Origin: CAVZOY01 sp963777095
GTDB taxonomy: Bacteria; Actinomycetota; Actinomycetes; Mycobacteriales; Geodermatophilaceae
Assembly (NCBI GenBank): GCA_963777095.1
Contig: CAVZOY010000002.1
Span: 1-64,000, forward strand
Length of the DNA stretch: 64,000 nucleotides
Direction of reading: 5' to 3'
Shown here: piece by piece, positions 25,574 through 37,411 of the stretch
Layout of the letters: each line of letters begins with the position of its first letter
Numbering within the stretch: the first letter of the stretch is position 1
Notes under the pieces: generated by a model
Seen by the model: only the letters and a program-made list of their open reading frames with translations
Databases searched by the model: none
What the model was told of the DNA's origin: nothing
Translations under genes and position numbers: made by a program

Positions 25574-27015
25574 CAGCCGACGGCACCTTCCATCTGCAGT
25601 TCGATCAGGCGGTTGAGCTCGAGCGCGTACTCCATGGGCAGCTCGCGGGCGATCGGCTCGACGAACCCGCGCACCACCATGGCCATGGCCTCGTCCTCGG
25701 TCATGCCGCGGCTCATCAGGTAGAAGAGCTGGTCCTCGCTGACGCGGGAGACGGTCGCCTCATGGCCCATGGACACGTCGTCCTCACGGACGTCGACGTA
25801 CGGGTAGGTGTCCGACCGGCTGATCGTGTCGACCAGCAGGGCGTCGCACTTCACCGTCGACTTCGAACCGTGGGCGCCCTCGTCGATCTGCACGAGGCCG
25901 CGGTACGACGTCCGGCCGCCGCCGCGGGCCACCGACTTCGACACGATGGTCGAGGAGGTGTTCGGCGCGGCGTGCACCATCTTGGCGCCGGCGTCCTGGT
26001 GCTGGCCCTCGCCGGCGAAGGCGATCGAGAGCACCTCGCCCTTGGCGTGCTCGCCGGTCATCCAGACGGCCGGGTACTTCATCGTCACCTTGGAGCCGAT
26101 GTTGCCGTCGACCCACTCCATGGTCGCGCCCTCGTGGGCCACGGCCCGCTTGGTGACCAGGTTGTAGACGTTGTTCGACCAGTTCTGGATGGTCGTGTAC
26201 CGGCAGCGCGCGTTCTTCTTGACGATGATCTCGACGACCGCGGAGTGCAGCGAGTCGCTCTTGTAGATCGGCGCGGTGCAGCCCTCGACGTAGTGCACGT
26301 AGGCGCCCTCGTCGACGATGATCAGCGTCCGCTCGAACTGGCCCATGTTCTCGGTGTTGATCCGGAAGTAGGCCTGCAGCGGGATGTCGACGTGCACGCC
26401 CTTCGGCACGTAGATGAACGACCCACCGGACCAGACGGCGGTGTTCAGGGCGGCGAACTTGTTGTCGCCGGACGGGATCACCGAGCCGAAGTACTCCTGG
26501 AAGATCTCCGGGTGCTCCTTGAGAGCCGAGTCGGTGTCCAGGAAGATCACGCCCTGGTCCTCCAGCTCCTTCTGGATCTGGTGGTAGACGACCTCGGACT
26601 CGTACTGGGCCGCGACACCGGAGACGAGGCGCTGCTTCTCCGCCTCGGGGATCCCGAGCTTGTCGTAGGTGTTCTTGATGTCGTCGGGCAGGTCCTCCCA
26701 CGAGGCGGCCTGCGCCTCGGTGGAGCGCACGAAGTACTTGATGTTCTGGAAGTCGATGCCGGAGAGGTCCGAGCCCCAGTCGGGCATGGGCTTGCGGCCG
26801 AAGAGCTTGAGGGCCTTGAGCCGGCGCTCGAGCATCCACTCGGGCTCGTTCTTGCGGCGCGAGATGTCGGTGACGACGTCCTCGTCGATCCCACGGCGGG
26901 CCGAAGCACCGGCGGTGTCGGCGTCCGCCCAGCCGTACTTGTAGCGGCCGAGCTGGTCGATCTGCTCGTCCTGCGTCAGCGGCGTGGTGGTCACCGGCTG
27001 CTGGGTGCTCGTCAT
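25573..27015 (-). CDS. sufB: Fe-S cluster assembly protein SufB
   Basis: 480 residues, the usual size. Family blocks: VSGVAAQYESEVVYHQIQ, VPKGVHVDIPLQAYFRINTE, RCRYTTIQNWSNNVYNLVTK, GEGQHQDAGAKMVHAAPNTS and the C-terminal DQLFYLMSRGMTEDEAMAMV. SufB is the main scaffold on which clusters are built. I see no intein interruption. ATG 27015 overlaps the sufR stop (ATGA). Confidence 0.97.
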   Translation of the reverse strand: MTSTQQPVTTTPLTQDEQIDQLGRYKYGWADADTAGASARRGIDEDVVTDISRRKNEPEWMLERRLKALKLFGRKPMPDWGSDLSGIDFQNIKYFVRSTEAQAASWEDLPDDIKNTYDKLGIPEAEKQRLVSGVAAQYESEVVYHQIQKELEDQGVIFLDTDSALKEHPEIFQEYFGSVIPSGDNKFAALNTAVWSGGSFIYVPKGVHVDIPLQAYFRINTENMGQFERTLIIVDEGAYVHYVEGCTAPIYKSDSLHSAVVEIIVKKNARCRYTTIQNWSNNVYNLVTKRAVAHEGATMEWVDGNIGSKVTMKYPAVWMTGEHAKGEVLSIAFAGEGQHQDAGAKMVHAAPNTSSTIVSKSVARGGGRTSYRGLVQIDEGAHGSKSTVKCDALLVDTISRSDTYPYVDVREDDVSMGHEATVSRVSEDQLFYLMSRGMTEDEAMAMVVRGFVEPIARELPMEYALELNRLIELQMEGAVG

Positions 27016-27791
27016 GCGGGCGTCCTCTCCCGTTCGTTCGTCGCGCGTGGGATGTCAGGTACAGGGCGTGGCGGGGTCGATCTGTTCCCCGCGGGCGTGT
27101 GCTCCGTGCCGCTCGTACGCCGCACCGGACCGGGGATGTGCGTGGTGCAGATGCCGTCCCCGTGGGCGATCGTGGCCAGCCGCTGCACGTGGGTGCCCAC
27201 GAGGCGGCCGATCACCGCGGTCTCGGCCTCGCACAGCTGGGGGAACTCCGCCGCCACGTGCGCCACCGGGCAGTGGTGCTGGCAGAGCTGCCCCCCGCCG
27301 GAGATCGCGGAAGCCGTGGCAGCGTAACCCTCGGCCGTGAGGGCGACGGCGAGGGCCTGCGCCCGGTCCACCGGTTCACCGGGGCGCGCGTTGACCGCCT
27401 CCTCGACCGCCTCGGAGGCGCGGGCCTCGAGGCCCGCGAGCTGCTGCTCGGCCACGGCCCGGACGGCGTCGGGCCCTCCGGAGGCGGCGACGTACCGGAG
27501 AGCGGTCAGCGCGAGGTCGTCATAGGCATGCGGAAGGGCGCTGCGGCCACGCTCGGTGAGCAGGAACCGCCGGGCGGGACGGCCGCGGCCGCGGTGCGCC
27601 TCGCGGGTCAGCCGCTCGGCGACCCGTCCGGTGGCGGTGAGGGCGTCGAGATGGCGGCGGACGGCGGCCGGCGAGACCCCCAGCCGGGCGGCGAGCTCGG
27701 CGGCGGTCTGCGGGCCGTGCTCGAGGAGCAGGCCGGTGACGCGCTCGCGCGTGCGGCGGTCGTCGGGCGACGCCGACGTCCGGACCTGCAC
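27012..27791 (-). CDS. sufR: SufR-type Fe-S cluster-sensing transcriptional repressor
   Basis: Winged-helix regulator (RVTGLLLEHGPQTAAELAAR, VSPAAVRRHLDALTATGR) with a C-terminal cluster-binding region containing CQHHCPVAHVAAEF and QLCEAETAV, then a later Cys in GICTTHIPG. SufR with its [Fe-S] cluster represses the suf operon in mycobacteria and cyanobacteria. The frame is open from ATG 27851, but codons 27851-27795 end mostly in A/T, unlike the rest, and cover the promoter palindromes. GTG 27791, after which every codon ends in G or C, is therefore chosen (259 residues). First gene of the operon, coupled to sufB. Confidence 0.88.
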   Translation of the reverse strand: MQVRTSASPDDRRTRERVTGLLLEHGPQTAAELAARLGVSPAAVRRHLDALTATGRVAERLTREAHRGRGRPARRFLLTERGRSALPHAYDDLALTALRYVAASGGPDAVRAVAEQQLAGLEARASEAVEEAVNARPGEPVDRAQALAVALTAEGYAATASAISGGGQLCQHHCPVAHVAAEFPQLCEAETAVIGRLVGTHVQRLATIAHGDGICTTHIPGPVRRTSGTEHTPAGNRSTPPRPVPDIPRATNERERTPA

Positions 27792-27795
27792 GGCA

Positions 27796-27840
27796 GTGGA
27801 TTCCACAACACGAGTGTGCGCTATTTCCGAGGGCTCGCAA
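27796..27840 (-). promoter_or_regulatory. suf operon promoter with overlapping palindromic operators
   Basis: On the minus strand TTGCGA (27840-27835), a 16-base spacer and CACACT (27818-27813) form a candidate promoter. An inverted repeat ACAC-GAG-TGTG (27808-27818) overlaps the -10, and a second, perfect palindrome GTGGA-T-TCCAC lies at 27796-27806. Mycobacterial SufR recognises an ACACT/TGTGA-type inverted repeat, so autoregulation here is plausible (inference). Confidence 0.5.
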
Positions 27841-27898
27841 GCAAGGTTCACCTAACTCCGGGCGCGGCTCCGACGCGGGTGTGGCGCATGCCACCGCA

Positions 27899-27904
27899 TA
27901 GCAT
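27899..27904 (+). promoter_or_regulatory. Candidate -10 box of ctaA; leaderless start
   Basis: TAGCAT lies only 6 bases before the GTG start of ctaA, with no Shine-Dalgarno between them. That spacing fits a leaderless transcript, common in actinobacteria. The matching -35 is weak. Confidence 0.4.
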
Positions 27905-27910
27905 CGAATC

Positions 27911-28840
27911 GTGGCGGTCTCCAGCGCACTCGTCTCCCGCCTCGCACTGGCGAACGCGGTCGCGAACGGGCTGATCGTGGTCACCGGCGGCGCCGTCCGG
28001 CTGACCGGGTCCGGGCTCGGCTGCCCGACCTGGCCGCGGTGCACGACGGAGAGCTTCGTGGCGACGCCGGAGCTCGCGGGGCACGGGGTGATCGAGTTCG
28101 GCAACCGCCTGCTCACCTTCGTCCTCGCCGCGGTCGCCGTCGCCACCGTGGTCGCGGTCTGGCGCTCCTCGCGGCGCGACCTGCGGCCGCTCGCCCTGAT
28201 CACCTTCCTCGGCATCCCCGCCCAGGCGCTCCTCGGCGGCGTGACCGTCTTGACCGGGCTGAACCCGTGGACGGTGGCCGCGCACTTCCTCCTGTCGATG
28301 GTCCTCGTGGCGCTGTCGACGGTGCTGTGGCTCCGGTCCCGCGAGCCCGGCGTCGGACAATCGCTCGTGCGCCGTCCGCTGGCGCTCCTGATCAGCGGGA
28401 TCGCGGCCGTGACGGGCCTCGTCCTCGCACTCGGGACCGTCGTCACCGGCAGCGGTCCGCACAGTGGTGACGTCGACGAGAACGACGTGCCCACGGGTGA
28501 CCGGATGGGATTCGACCCCGAGCTGGTCAGCCAACTGCACGCGGACGTCGTCTTCCTGCTGCTCGGGCTGACCGTCGCGCTGCTGGTGGCGCTGTACGCG
28601 ACGGACGCCCCGGGCCGGCTGCGGCGGGCCGCGCGCGACCTGCTCCTCGTGCAGCTCGCCCAGGGCGTCGTGGGCTACGTGCAGTACGTCACCGATCTGC
28701 CGGTCGCCCTCGTGCTGCTCCACATGCTGGGCGCGGTGCTGATCGCGGCCTTCACCGCGCGGCTCGTGTGGGCGCTCCGCGGCCCGGCGACGGACGCCCC
28801 CGTGGCCGAGCCGACCGAGAGCGTCGCCGCTCCGCGCTGA
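27911..28840 (+). CDS. ctaA: Heme A synthase CtaA
   Basis: 309-residue membrane protein with eight predicted helices. It converts heme O to heme A for cytochrome aa3 oxidase. Diagnostic blocks: GGAVRLTGSGLGCPTWPRC (paired cysteines in the first extracellular loop), VIEFGNRLLTF and AAHFLLSM with heme-ligand His, GTVVTGSGPHSGD, LVSQLHADVVF and VLLHMLGAVL. GTG start at 27911, divergent from sufR. CtaB, the preceding enzyme in the pathway, is at 30322-31245. Confidence 0.94.
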   Translation: MAVSSALVSRLALANAVANGLIVVTGGAVRLTGSGLGCPTWPRCTTESFVATPELAGHGVIEFGNRLLTFVLAAVAVATVVAVWRSSRRDLRPLALITFLGIPAQALLGGVTVLTGLNPWTVAAHFLLSMVLVALSTVLWLRSREPGVGQSLVRRPLALLISGIAAVTGLVLALGTVVTGSGPHSGDVDENDVPTGDRMGFDPELVSQLHADVVFLLLGLTVALLVALYATDAPGRLRRAARDLLLVQLAQGVVGYVQYVTDLPVALVLLHMLGAVLIAAFTARLVWALRGPATDAPVAEPTESVAAPR

Positions 28841-28940
28841 CACCGCCCGTACCGGAACGAGGACTTCAGCCTCTGCCGACGGGGGCCTCGTCCCGAGGAC
28901 GGTGGCCGGGCGCCGTCGTACCAGGGCACATGGAGTCCGC

Positions 28941-30311
28941 ATGTCCGTCCCCACCCGCACGCGTCCGGGGGGCGTGCTCGCCACCGTGGCGCTGCTGCTC
29001 GCCGTCCTGCTGGTCGACGGTCCGGTGCGCGCCGCAGAACCGACCCGACCCAACGTCCTGCTGATCGTGCTCGACGACGCCACGTACCGCGGCGCGCTCG
29101 ACATGCTCGTGGACTCCCGGGCGCGCATCGTCGGCTCCGTCGGCGTCGCCTACCGCCACTCCTATGTGGCCATCCCGTCGTGCTGCCCCGAGCGGGCCAC
29201 CCTCATGACCGGCCAGTTCCCGCACAACAGCGGCGTCCGGCAGCAGCAGCTGGGCGGCACGCTCGACAAGACCCGCACCCTGCCGGCGGATCTGCACCGC
29301 GCGGGCTACCGGACCTACCACGTCGGCAAGTACCTGCACGAGCCGCTGGCCACCAACCCGCCGGCCGGCGTGTACGACCGGTGGCTGATCGGGCTGGACG
29401 GCTACGTCGACCCCCAGTTCAACCTCGACGGCACCGTGAGACGGCTCGCCGGGTACACGACCACCATCTCCGGCGACTACGCGCGCCGCTTCCTGACCTC
29501 CGCCGAGACCGCCGACGACGCCCAGCCGTGGTACCTGTCCCTGAACTTCAAGGCACCGCACCGGGAGTCCACGCCGGAGGCGCGCTACGCGTCCCTCGCC
29601 GTGCCGTCGCTGACCTTTCCGGACGAGCTCGACCGGTCGGACAAGCCGGCCTACGTGCGCGTCATGAACGCGACCGCCGCGGACATGGCCCCCCTGCGCC
29701 GCGACATGTGGCGGACGCTCGCCTCGGTGGACGACCAGGTCGTGCTCACCCTCGACTGGCTCGCCGCGCACGGCGAGCTCGCCAACACGCTGGTCGTCCT
29801 GACGTCGGACAACGGCTTCCACCACGGCCAGAACCGCCGCCAGGAGAAGTTCGTCCCCTACACGCCGGCGTTGCAGGTACCGCTGTGGCTGCGCGGCCCC
29901 CGGGTCGCCGCGGGCGGCACCAACACCACGCGGATGGTGTCGGGCGTCGACGTCGCCGCCACGATCTACGACGCGACGGGCGCCGTGCCGTCCCGCCTGC
30001 AGGACGGGCAGAGCCTCCTGCGGACATCGACACGGACGGAGGTGTTCGCCGAGTACTTCCACGACGAGGTCAACCTGCGCACGGTTCCGCACTGGGCGAC
30101 GGTCCGCGGCGCGACCTGGCAGTACATCGAGACCTACGACATCTCGACCGGGGCGCGGATCTTCCGGGAGTGGTACGACCTGGCCGCGGACCCGCACATG
30201 CTCCGCAACGTGCTGGCCGACGGCGACCCGGGCAACGACCCCGCGACCGGCGCGGTGGCCTCGCGGTTGGCCGCGTACCGGACGTGCGCCGGGGCGAGCT
30301 GCCCGCGCTGA
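28941..30311 (+). CDS. Secreted sulfatase-family hydrolase
   Basis: 456 residues. Signal peptide: basic start SVPTRTRPGG, hydrophobic VLATVALLLAVLLVDG, cleavage near VRAAEP. Alkaline-phosphatase-superfamily fold: metal-binding VLLIVLDDATY, then CCPERATLMTG, which fits the Cys-x-Pro-x-Arg formylglycine motif, and VLTSDNGFHHGQNR with metal Asp/His. Known relatives hydrolyse sulfate esters such as heparan or N-acetylglucosamine 6-sulfate after conversion of the Cys to formylglycine. No formylglycine-generating enzyme gene is in the window. GGAG is 6 bases before ATG 28941. It lies, oddly, between ctaA and ctaB. Confidence 0.85.
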   Translation: MSVPTRTRPGGVLATVALLLAVLLVDGPVRAAEPTRPNVLLIVLDDATYRGALDMLVDSRARIVGSVGVAYRHSYVAIPSCCPERATLMTGQFPHNSGVRQQQLGGTLDKTRTLPADLHRAGYRTYHVGKYLHEPLATNPPAGVYDRWLIGLDGYVDPQFNLDGTVRRLAGYTTTISGDYARRFLTSAETADDAQPWYLSLNFKAPHRESTPEARYASLAVPSLTFPDELDRSDKPAYVRVMNATAADMAPLRRDMWRTLASVDDQVVLTLDWLAAHGELANTLVVLTSDNGFHHGQNRRQEKFVPYTPALQVPLWLRGPRVAAGGTNTTRMVSGVDVAATIYDATGAVPSRLQDGQSLLRTSTRTEVFAEYFHDEVNLRTVPHWATVRGATWQYIETYDISTGARIFREWYDLAADPHMLRNVLADGDPGNDPATGAVASRLAAYRTCAGASCPR

Positions 30312-30321
30312 GTCGGGCGGC

Positions 30322-31245
30322 TCAGACGAGGACGTCGATGCCGATCGCGATCGACAGCAGCGTCATGTGCGTGATCGACACCGAGAACACCCGCATCGGC
30401 CGGTCCGGCACTGCCTTCCGGATGCGGTCGAGCCACAGGTGCGACTCGGCCACGTACCACGCGCCGAGGAGCCCGCCGCCGATGGCGAACGCCCAGCCCA
30501 GGACGGGCGTGATCGACCCCATGAGCAACGTGGCCCCGAGGGTGGCCCACGCCCACACGACCGACTGCCGGCCGACGCTGGCCGGCCCGGCCACCACGGA
30601 CAGCATGGGCACGCCGGCGCGGGCGTAGTCCTCGCGGAACCGGCTGGCCAGAGCCCAGAAGTGCGGCATCTGCCAGCAGAAGACGACGGCGAAGAAGGCG
30701 AGCGCCGGCCAGTCCAGCGAGCCGGTCACCGCGGCCCAGCCGATGAGCACCGGCGCCGCGCCCGGGAAGGCACCGAAGACCGTGTTGTGCCGGGTCCGCC
30801 GCTTGAGCACCATCGTGTAGACGACGGAGTAGGCCAGGATCGCGACGGCCGCGAGCCCCGTCGCCAGCGGCGTGGTGAACGCCCACAGCAGCAGCAGCGA
30901 GGCGGTGGCGAGGGCCGCTCCGAACAGCAGGGCCGCCCGCGGGGACACGACCCCGGCGGGGATCGGCCGGTTGCGCGTGCGGGTCATCAGCCGGTCGATG
31001 TCGCGGTCGTACCAGCAGTTGAAGGTGTTGGCTGCGCCCGCGGCGAACATCCCGCCGACCATCGTGGCGCCGACCAGCCGCCATGAGGGCCACCCGTCGG
31101 CCGCCATCATCATCGCCGGCAGCGTCGTGACCAGCAGCAGCTCGACGAGCTTCGGCTTGGTCAGGGCCACGTAGGCCCGCACCCGGGCGGCCGGCGCGGA
31201 CTGCGCACGGCCCGGTGCGAGGGCCCGCTCGGAGAGCGCCGTCAC
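30322..31245 (-). CDS. ctaB: Protoheme IX farnesyltransferase CtaB
   Basis: About 307 residues, UbiA-type prenyltransferase with some nine membrane helices. It makes heme O from heme B and farnesyl diphosphate. Aspartate motifs: NTFNCWYDRDIDRLMTRT (first, N/D-x2-D) and, on the second half, RTRHNTVFGAFPGAAPVLIG. KPKLVELLLVTTLPAMM is the N-terminal signature. GTG 31245 is chosen (TALSERALAPG follows); upstream in-frame sequence looks non-coding. It converges on the sulfatase with a 10-base gap and is divergent from tkt. Confidence 0.93.
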   Translation of the reverse strand: MTALSERALAPGRAQSAPAARVRAYVALTKPKLVELLLVTTLPAMMMAADGWPSWRLVGATMVGGMFAAGAANTFNCWYDRDIDRLMTRTRNRPIPAGVVSPRAALLFGAALATASLLLLWAFTTPLATGLAAVAILAYSVVYTMVLKRRTRHNTVFGAFPGAAPVLIGWAAVTGSLDWPALAFFAVVFCWQMPHFWALASRFREDYARAGVPMLSVVAGPASVGRQSVVWAWATLGATLLMGSITPVLGWAFAIGGGLLGAWYVAESHLWLDRIRKAVPDRPMRVFSVSITHMTLLSIAIGIDVLV

Positions 31246-31378
31246 GAAGCTGCCCCGCTCAGGGACACCGCGTACTGGGGCAGCAAGAGGCACCGTTTCG
31301 GACCGGGGACGCAGACCGGCCAACTGTAGCCCGCTGACCGGCGGCGGCCCGGCCGGGATGACTAGGGTTCGACACGTT

Positions 31379-31394
31379 GATCCGCACGCGGATC
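31379..31394. promoter_or_regulatory. Perfect palindrome between ctaB and tkt
   Basis: GATCCGC-AC-GCGGATC, 7-base arms with a 2-base centre, about 47 bases before the tkt ATG in the divergent ctaB/tkt spacer. It could be an operator. No clear promoter hexamers can be tied to it, and chance is not excluded in such GC-rich DNA. Confidence 0.3.
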
Positions 31395-31440
31395 GGGTAG
31401 GGCGGACGGGATGACGCCGACCCTCAGGAGCGAGGAGCAC

Positions 31441-33655
<2,215 letters not shown>

Positions 33656-33701
33656 CGACCGCCGGCCTCATCTCCTGATCAGTCCGAAGGGACGCACTCC
33701 C

Positions 33702-34803
33702 ATGGCACAGAACAAGAACCTGGCCGAGCTCTCCGAGGCCGGCGTGGCCGTGTGGCTGGACGACCTGTCCCGCGACCGCATCCGCACCGGCAACCTGCAG
33801 TCCCTCGTCGACGAGTACTCCGTCGTCGGCGTGACGACCAACCCGACGATCTTCGCCGCGGCCATCAGCGGCTCCGACTCCTACGACGACCAGCTGCACG
33901 CCCTCGCGGTGCGCTCGGTGAGCGTCGAGGAGGCGCTGCGCACGATCACCGCCGCCGACGTCCGCGACGCCTGCGACCTGCTGCGGCCGGTGCACGAGCG
34001 GCAGCCCGGTGACGGCCGGGTCTCCCTCGAGGTGGCCCCGGGCCTGGCGCACGACACCGACGCCACGGCCGCCGAGGCCGCGCACCTGTGGTGGCTGGTC
34101 GACCGGCCGAACCTGTTCATCAAGATCCCGGCGACCGAGGCCGGCCTGCCGGCGATCACGTCCACGATCGCCAACGGCATCAGCGTCAACGTCACCCTGA
34201 TCTTCAGCCTCGAGCGGTACCGCGCGGTCATGGACGCCTACATCTCCGGGCTGGAGAAGCGGGTGGCGACGGCGGCGTCGCTCGAGGGCATCGCGTCGGT
34301 CGCGTCGTTCTTCGTCTCCCGGGTGGACACCGAGATCGACAAGCGGCTCGACAAGGCCGGCGCCGACCCCTCGCTCAAGGGCAAGGCCGGCATCGCCAAC
34401 GCCCAGCTCGCCTACCAGGCCTACGAGGAGGTCTTCTCCTCCGACCGCTGGCGGGCGCTGGAGGCCCAGGGCGCGCGCGCCGCAGCGGCCGCTGTGGGCC
34501 TCGACCGGCGTCAAGAACCCCGAGTACTCCGACACGATGTACATCTCCGAGCTGATCGCCCCCGGCACGGTCAACACCATGCCGGAGAAGACGATGAAGG
34601 CCTACGCCGACCACGGCACGCCCGGCACGCCGGTGCAGAAGGCCTACGACGACGCAGCCTCCGTCATGGCCGCGGTCGCCGACGCCGGCGTCGACCTCGA
34701 CGACGTCTTCAAGGTTCTCGAGGACGAGGGCGTGCAGAAGTTCGTCGACTCGTGGGACGAGCTCACCGAGTCGGTGCGCAGCGAGCTCGAGGACAAGAAG
34801 TGA
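33702..34803 (+). CDS. tal: Transaldolase, one frameshift
   Basis: About 366 residues once one extra base near 34490 is removed. Starts MAQNKNLAELSEAGVAVWLD; VVGVTTNPTIFAAAI is the substrate-binding strand and NLFIKIPATEAGLPAI carries the Schiff-base lysine; RPLWASTGVKNPEYSDTMY follows the break and PGTVNTMPEKTMKAYADHG is the C-terminal signature. Transfers dihydroxyacetone units in the pentose phosphate pathway. 46 bases after tkt. Confidence 0.95.
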
Positions 34804-34834
34804 CGGGTCGCTGAGCACCGACCGAGGACGGACG

Positions 34835-36352
34835 ATGATCCTCAACCCGCTGCGGGACCCGCGGGACCGGCGGCTGCCGCGGGTACCGGAGCCGTGCGCG
34901 CTGGTCGTGTTCGGCATCACCGGCGACCTCGCCCGCAAGAAGCTGCTGCCCGCGGTGTACGACCTGGCCAACCGCGGCCTGCTGCCGACCAACTTCGCGC
35001 TGCTCGGCTTCGCTCGGCGCGACTGGGGCGACACCGAGTTCGCCGAGCTGGCCCGGGAGTCGGCCCGCAAGGCCGCGCGGACGCCGTGGCGCGAGGAGGT
35101 CTGGGAGCGGCTGGCCGCGACCGTCCACTTCGTGCAGGGGTCCTTCGACGACGACAACGCGTTCGACGCGCTCGCCGAGGCGCTGGGTGACCTCGAGGGC
35201 AACCAGGGGATCAGCGGCAACGCGGCGTTCTACCTGTCGATCCCGCCGAGCCAGTTCCCCGTCGTGCTCAAGCAGATGCAGCGGACCGGCCTGGCCGACA
35301 GCACGCCCGACCGCTGGCGGCGGGTGGTCGTCGAGAAGCCGTTCGGCACCGACCTCGCCTCCAGCAAGGAGCTCAACGAGCTCGTCGACTCGGTGTTCAC
35401 CGCGAACGACGTCTTCCGCATCGACCACTACCTGGGCAAGGAGACGGTCCAGAACCTGCTGGCGCTGCGGTTCGCCAACACCCTGTTCGAGCCGATCTGG
35501 AACGGCCACCACGTCGACTCGGTGCAGATCACGATGGCCGAGGACGTCGGCATCGGCGGGCGGGCGGGCTTCTACGAGAAGACCGGCGCGGCCCGCGACG
35601 TGCTGCAGAACCACCTGCTGCAGCTGCTCGCACTCACCGCCATGGAGGAGCCGGTCAACTTCTCCGCCGAGGAGATCGCCACCGAGAAGCTCAAGGTGCT
35701 GCAGGCCGTGTCGCTGCCCGCCGACCTGGCCACGTTCGCCGTGCGCGGCCAGTACGAGCAGGGCTGGCTCGCCGGCGACCGGGTGAACGGCTACCAGCAG
35801 GAGGAGGGCGTCGACCCGAAGTCGCTCACCGAGACCTACACCGCCGTCCGCTTCGGCGTGGAGACCCGCCGCTGGGCCGGGGTGCCGTTCTACCTGCGCA
35901 CCGGCAAGCGGCTGCCCCGGCGGGTCACCGAGATCGCACTGATCTTCAAGCGCGCGCCGCACCTGCCCTTCAGCCACACCGACACCGAGGAACTGGGGAA
36001 CAACCAGCTCGTCGTCCGGGTGCAGCCCGACGAGGGGGTCACCCTCAAGTTCGGGTCGAAGGTTCCGGGCAGCGTGATGGAGGTCCGGGACGTGTCCATG
36101 GACTTCCTCTACGGCGAGCAGTTCACCGAGGCCTCACCCGAGGCCTACGAACGGCTGCTCCTGGACGTGCTGCTCGGCGACGCGACGCTCTTCCCCCGCA
36201 ACGCCGAGGTGGAGGCGTCATGGGCCGCCATCGACCCGCTCGAGGAGTTCTGGGCCGGGAGCACGCCGCACGCGTACCGGGCCGGCGAGTGGGGACCGCG
36301 GGCGGCCGAGGAGATGCTCGAGGCCGAGGGTAGGAGGTGGCGACGCCCATGA
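34835..36352 (+). CDS. zwf: Glucose-6-phosphate 1-dehydrogenase
   Basis: 505 residues, complete. The NADP-binding motif FGITGDLARKKLLPAV and the substrate/catalytic motif FRIDHYLGKETVQNLL are exact; VVEKPFGTDLASS and FYLRTGKRLP are further family blocks. First step of the oxidative pentose phosphate pathway, supplying NADPH. The stop overlaps the opcA ATG (ATGA). Confidence 0.97.
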   Translation: MILNPLRDPRDRRLPRVPEPCALVVFGITGDLARKKLLPAVYDLANRGLLPTNFALLGFARRDWGDTEFAELARESARKAARTPWREEVWERLAATVHFVQGSFDDDNAFDALAEALGDLEGNQGISGNAAFYLSIPPSQFPVVLKQMQRTGLADSTPDRWRRVVVEKPFGTDLASSKELNELVDSVFTANDVFRIDHYLGKETVQNLLALRFANTLFEPIWNGHHVDSVQITMAEDVGIGGRAGFYEKTGAARDVLQNHLLQLLALTAMEEPVNFSAEEIATEKLKVLQAVSLPADLATFAVRGQYEQGWLAGDRVNGYQQEEGVDPKSLTETYTAVRFGVETRRWAGVPFYLRTGKRLPRRVTEIALIFKRAPHLPFSHTDTEELGNNQLVVRVQPDEGVTLKFGSKVPGSVMEVRDVSMDFLYGEQFTEASPEAYERLLLDVLLGDATLFPRNAEVEASWAAIDPLEEFWAGSTPHAYRAGEWGPRAAEEMLEAEGRRWRRP

Positions 36353-37411
36353 CCACGCTGTGGGACACCAACGGCACGGCGGTGGTCAAGGAGCTGGCCG
36401 CGCAGCGGCGGACCGGCGGCGCGGTGCTGTCGGGGGTGGCGCTCACCCTGGTGGTCGTCGCCGACGAGAGCCGGGTGGACGAGGCCGAGGAGGCGGCGAC
36501 GCACGCCGCCGAGATGCACCCCTGCCGGCTGCTCGTGGTCGTGCGCCGGCAGATCGACGCACCGGTCCCGCGACTGGACGCCGAGGTGTCGATCGGCGGG
36601 CGGCTCGGTCCGGGCGAGGCCGTCGTCATGCGCATGTACGGCCGGCTCGGCGCTGCACGCGGAGTCCGTCGTGCTGCCGCTGCTGGCCGCCGACGCGCCG
36701 GTCGTGGCCTGGTGGCACTCCCCGCCGCCGGACCGGCTCGCCACCGACGCGCTCGCCGTCATCTCCGACCGGCGGATCACCGACGCATCGGTCGCCGAGG
36801 ACCCGATGAAGGCGCTGCGCACCCGCGCGAAGGACTACGCGCCCGGGGACACCGACCTGGCCTGGACGCGCAGCACCGCCTGGCGCTTCTCGCTCACCTC
36901 CACGCTCGACTCGGTCGCCGGTCGCCGCGCTGAGCCGGTGCGCGTGGAGGGGGCGCGGGTGGAGGGCGACCCGCACAACGCGACCGCGCAGCTCATCGCG
37001 GGCTGGATCTCGTCGCGCTGCGGCTGCGCCGTGGAGGTCGTGCAGGGCGCCCGGACGCCGGACGTCAGCGGGGTCGACTCCATCACGCTGACGCTCGACC
37101 GCAACGAGGAGGTGCGGCTGCAGGCCGACCGCCGCGGCGGGGCGGTCGTGACCCAGCCGAACCGACCGGATTCCACGGTGGCGCTGCCCGCGCGGGCGCT
37201 GGGCGATCTGGTCGGCGAGGAGCTCCGCCGACTGGACCGCGACGAGCCCTACGCCGAGGCGCTCGAGGTGGCCACCGGCGTCAGCGGCCTCGCGTCGCGC
37301 TCCCCGGTGCGCGAGCACGTCTGGTTCGACCCGGCCGAGGGCAACGGCAACGGCGACGCTCCGGCGCGCGCCCCGCGCAAGGCTGCAGCCAAGAAGGCGT
37401 CCGGATCGTGA
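36349..37411 (+). CDS. opcA: Glucose-6-phosphate dehydrogenase assembly protein OpcA, one frameshift
   Basis: About 353 residues after removing one extra G near 36650. Begins MTTLWDTNGTAVVKELAAQR, then RTGGAVLSGVALTLVVV and ESVVLPLLAADAPVVAWWHS; C-terminal AWRFSLTSTLDS and a Lys/Ala tail. OpcA activates or assembles Zwf in actinobacteria and cyanobacteria, matching its position right after zwf. ATG 36349 overlaps the zwf stop, with AGGAGG 11 bases upstream. Its TGA overlaps the pgl GTG. Confidence 0.93.
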
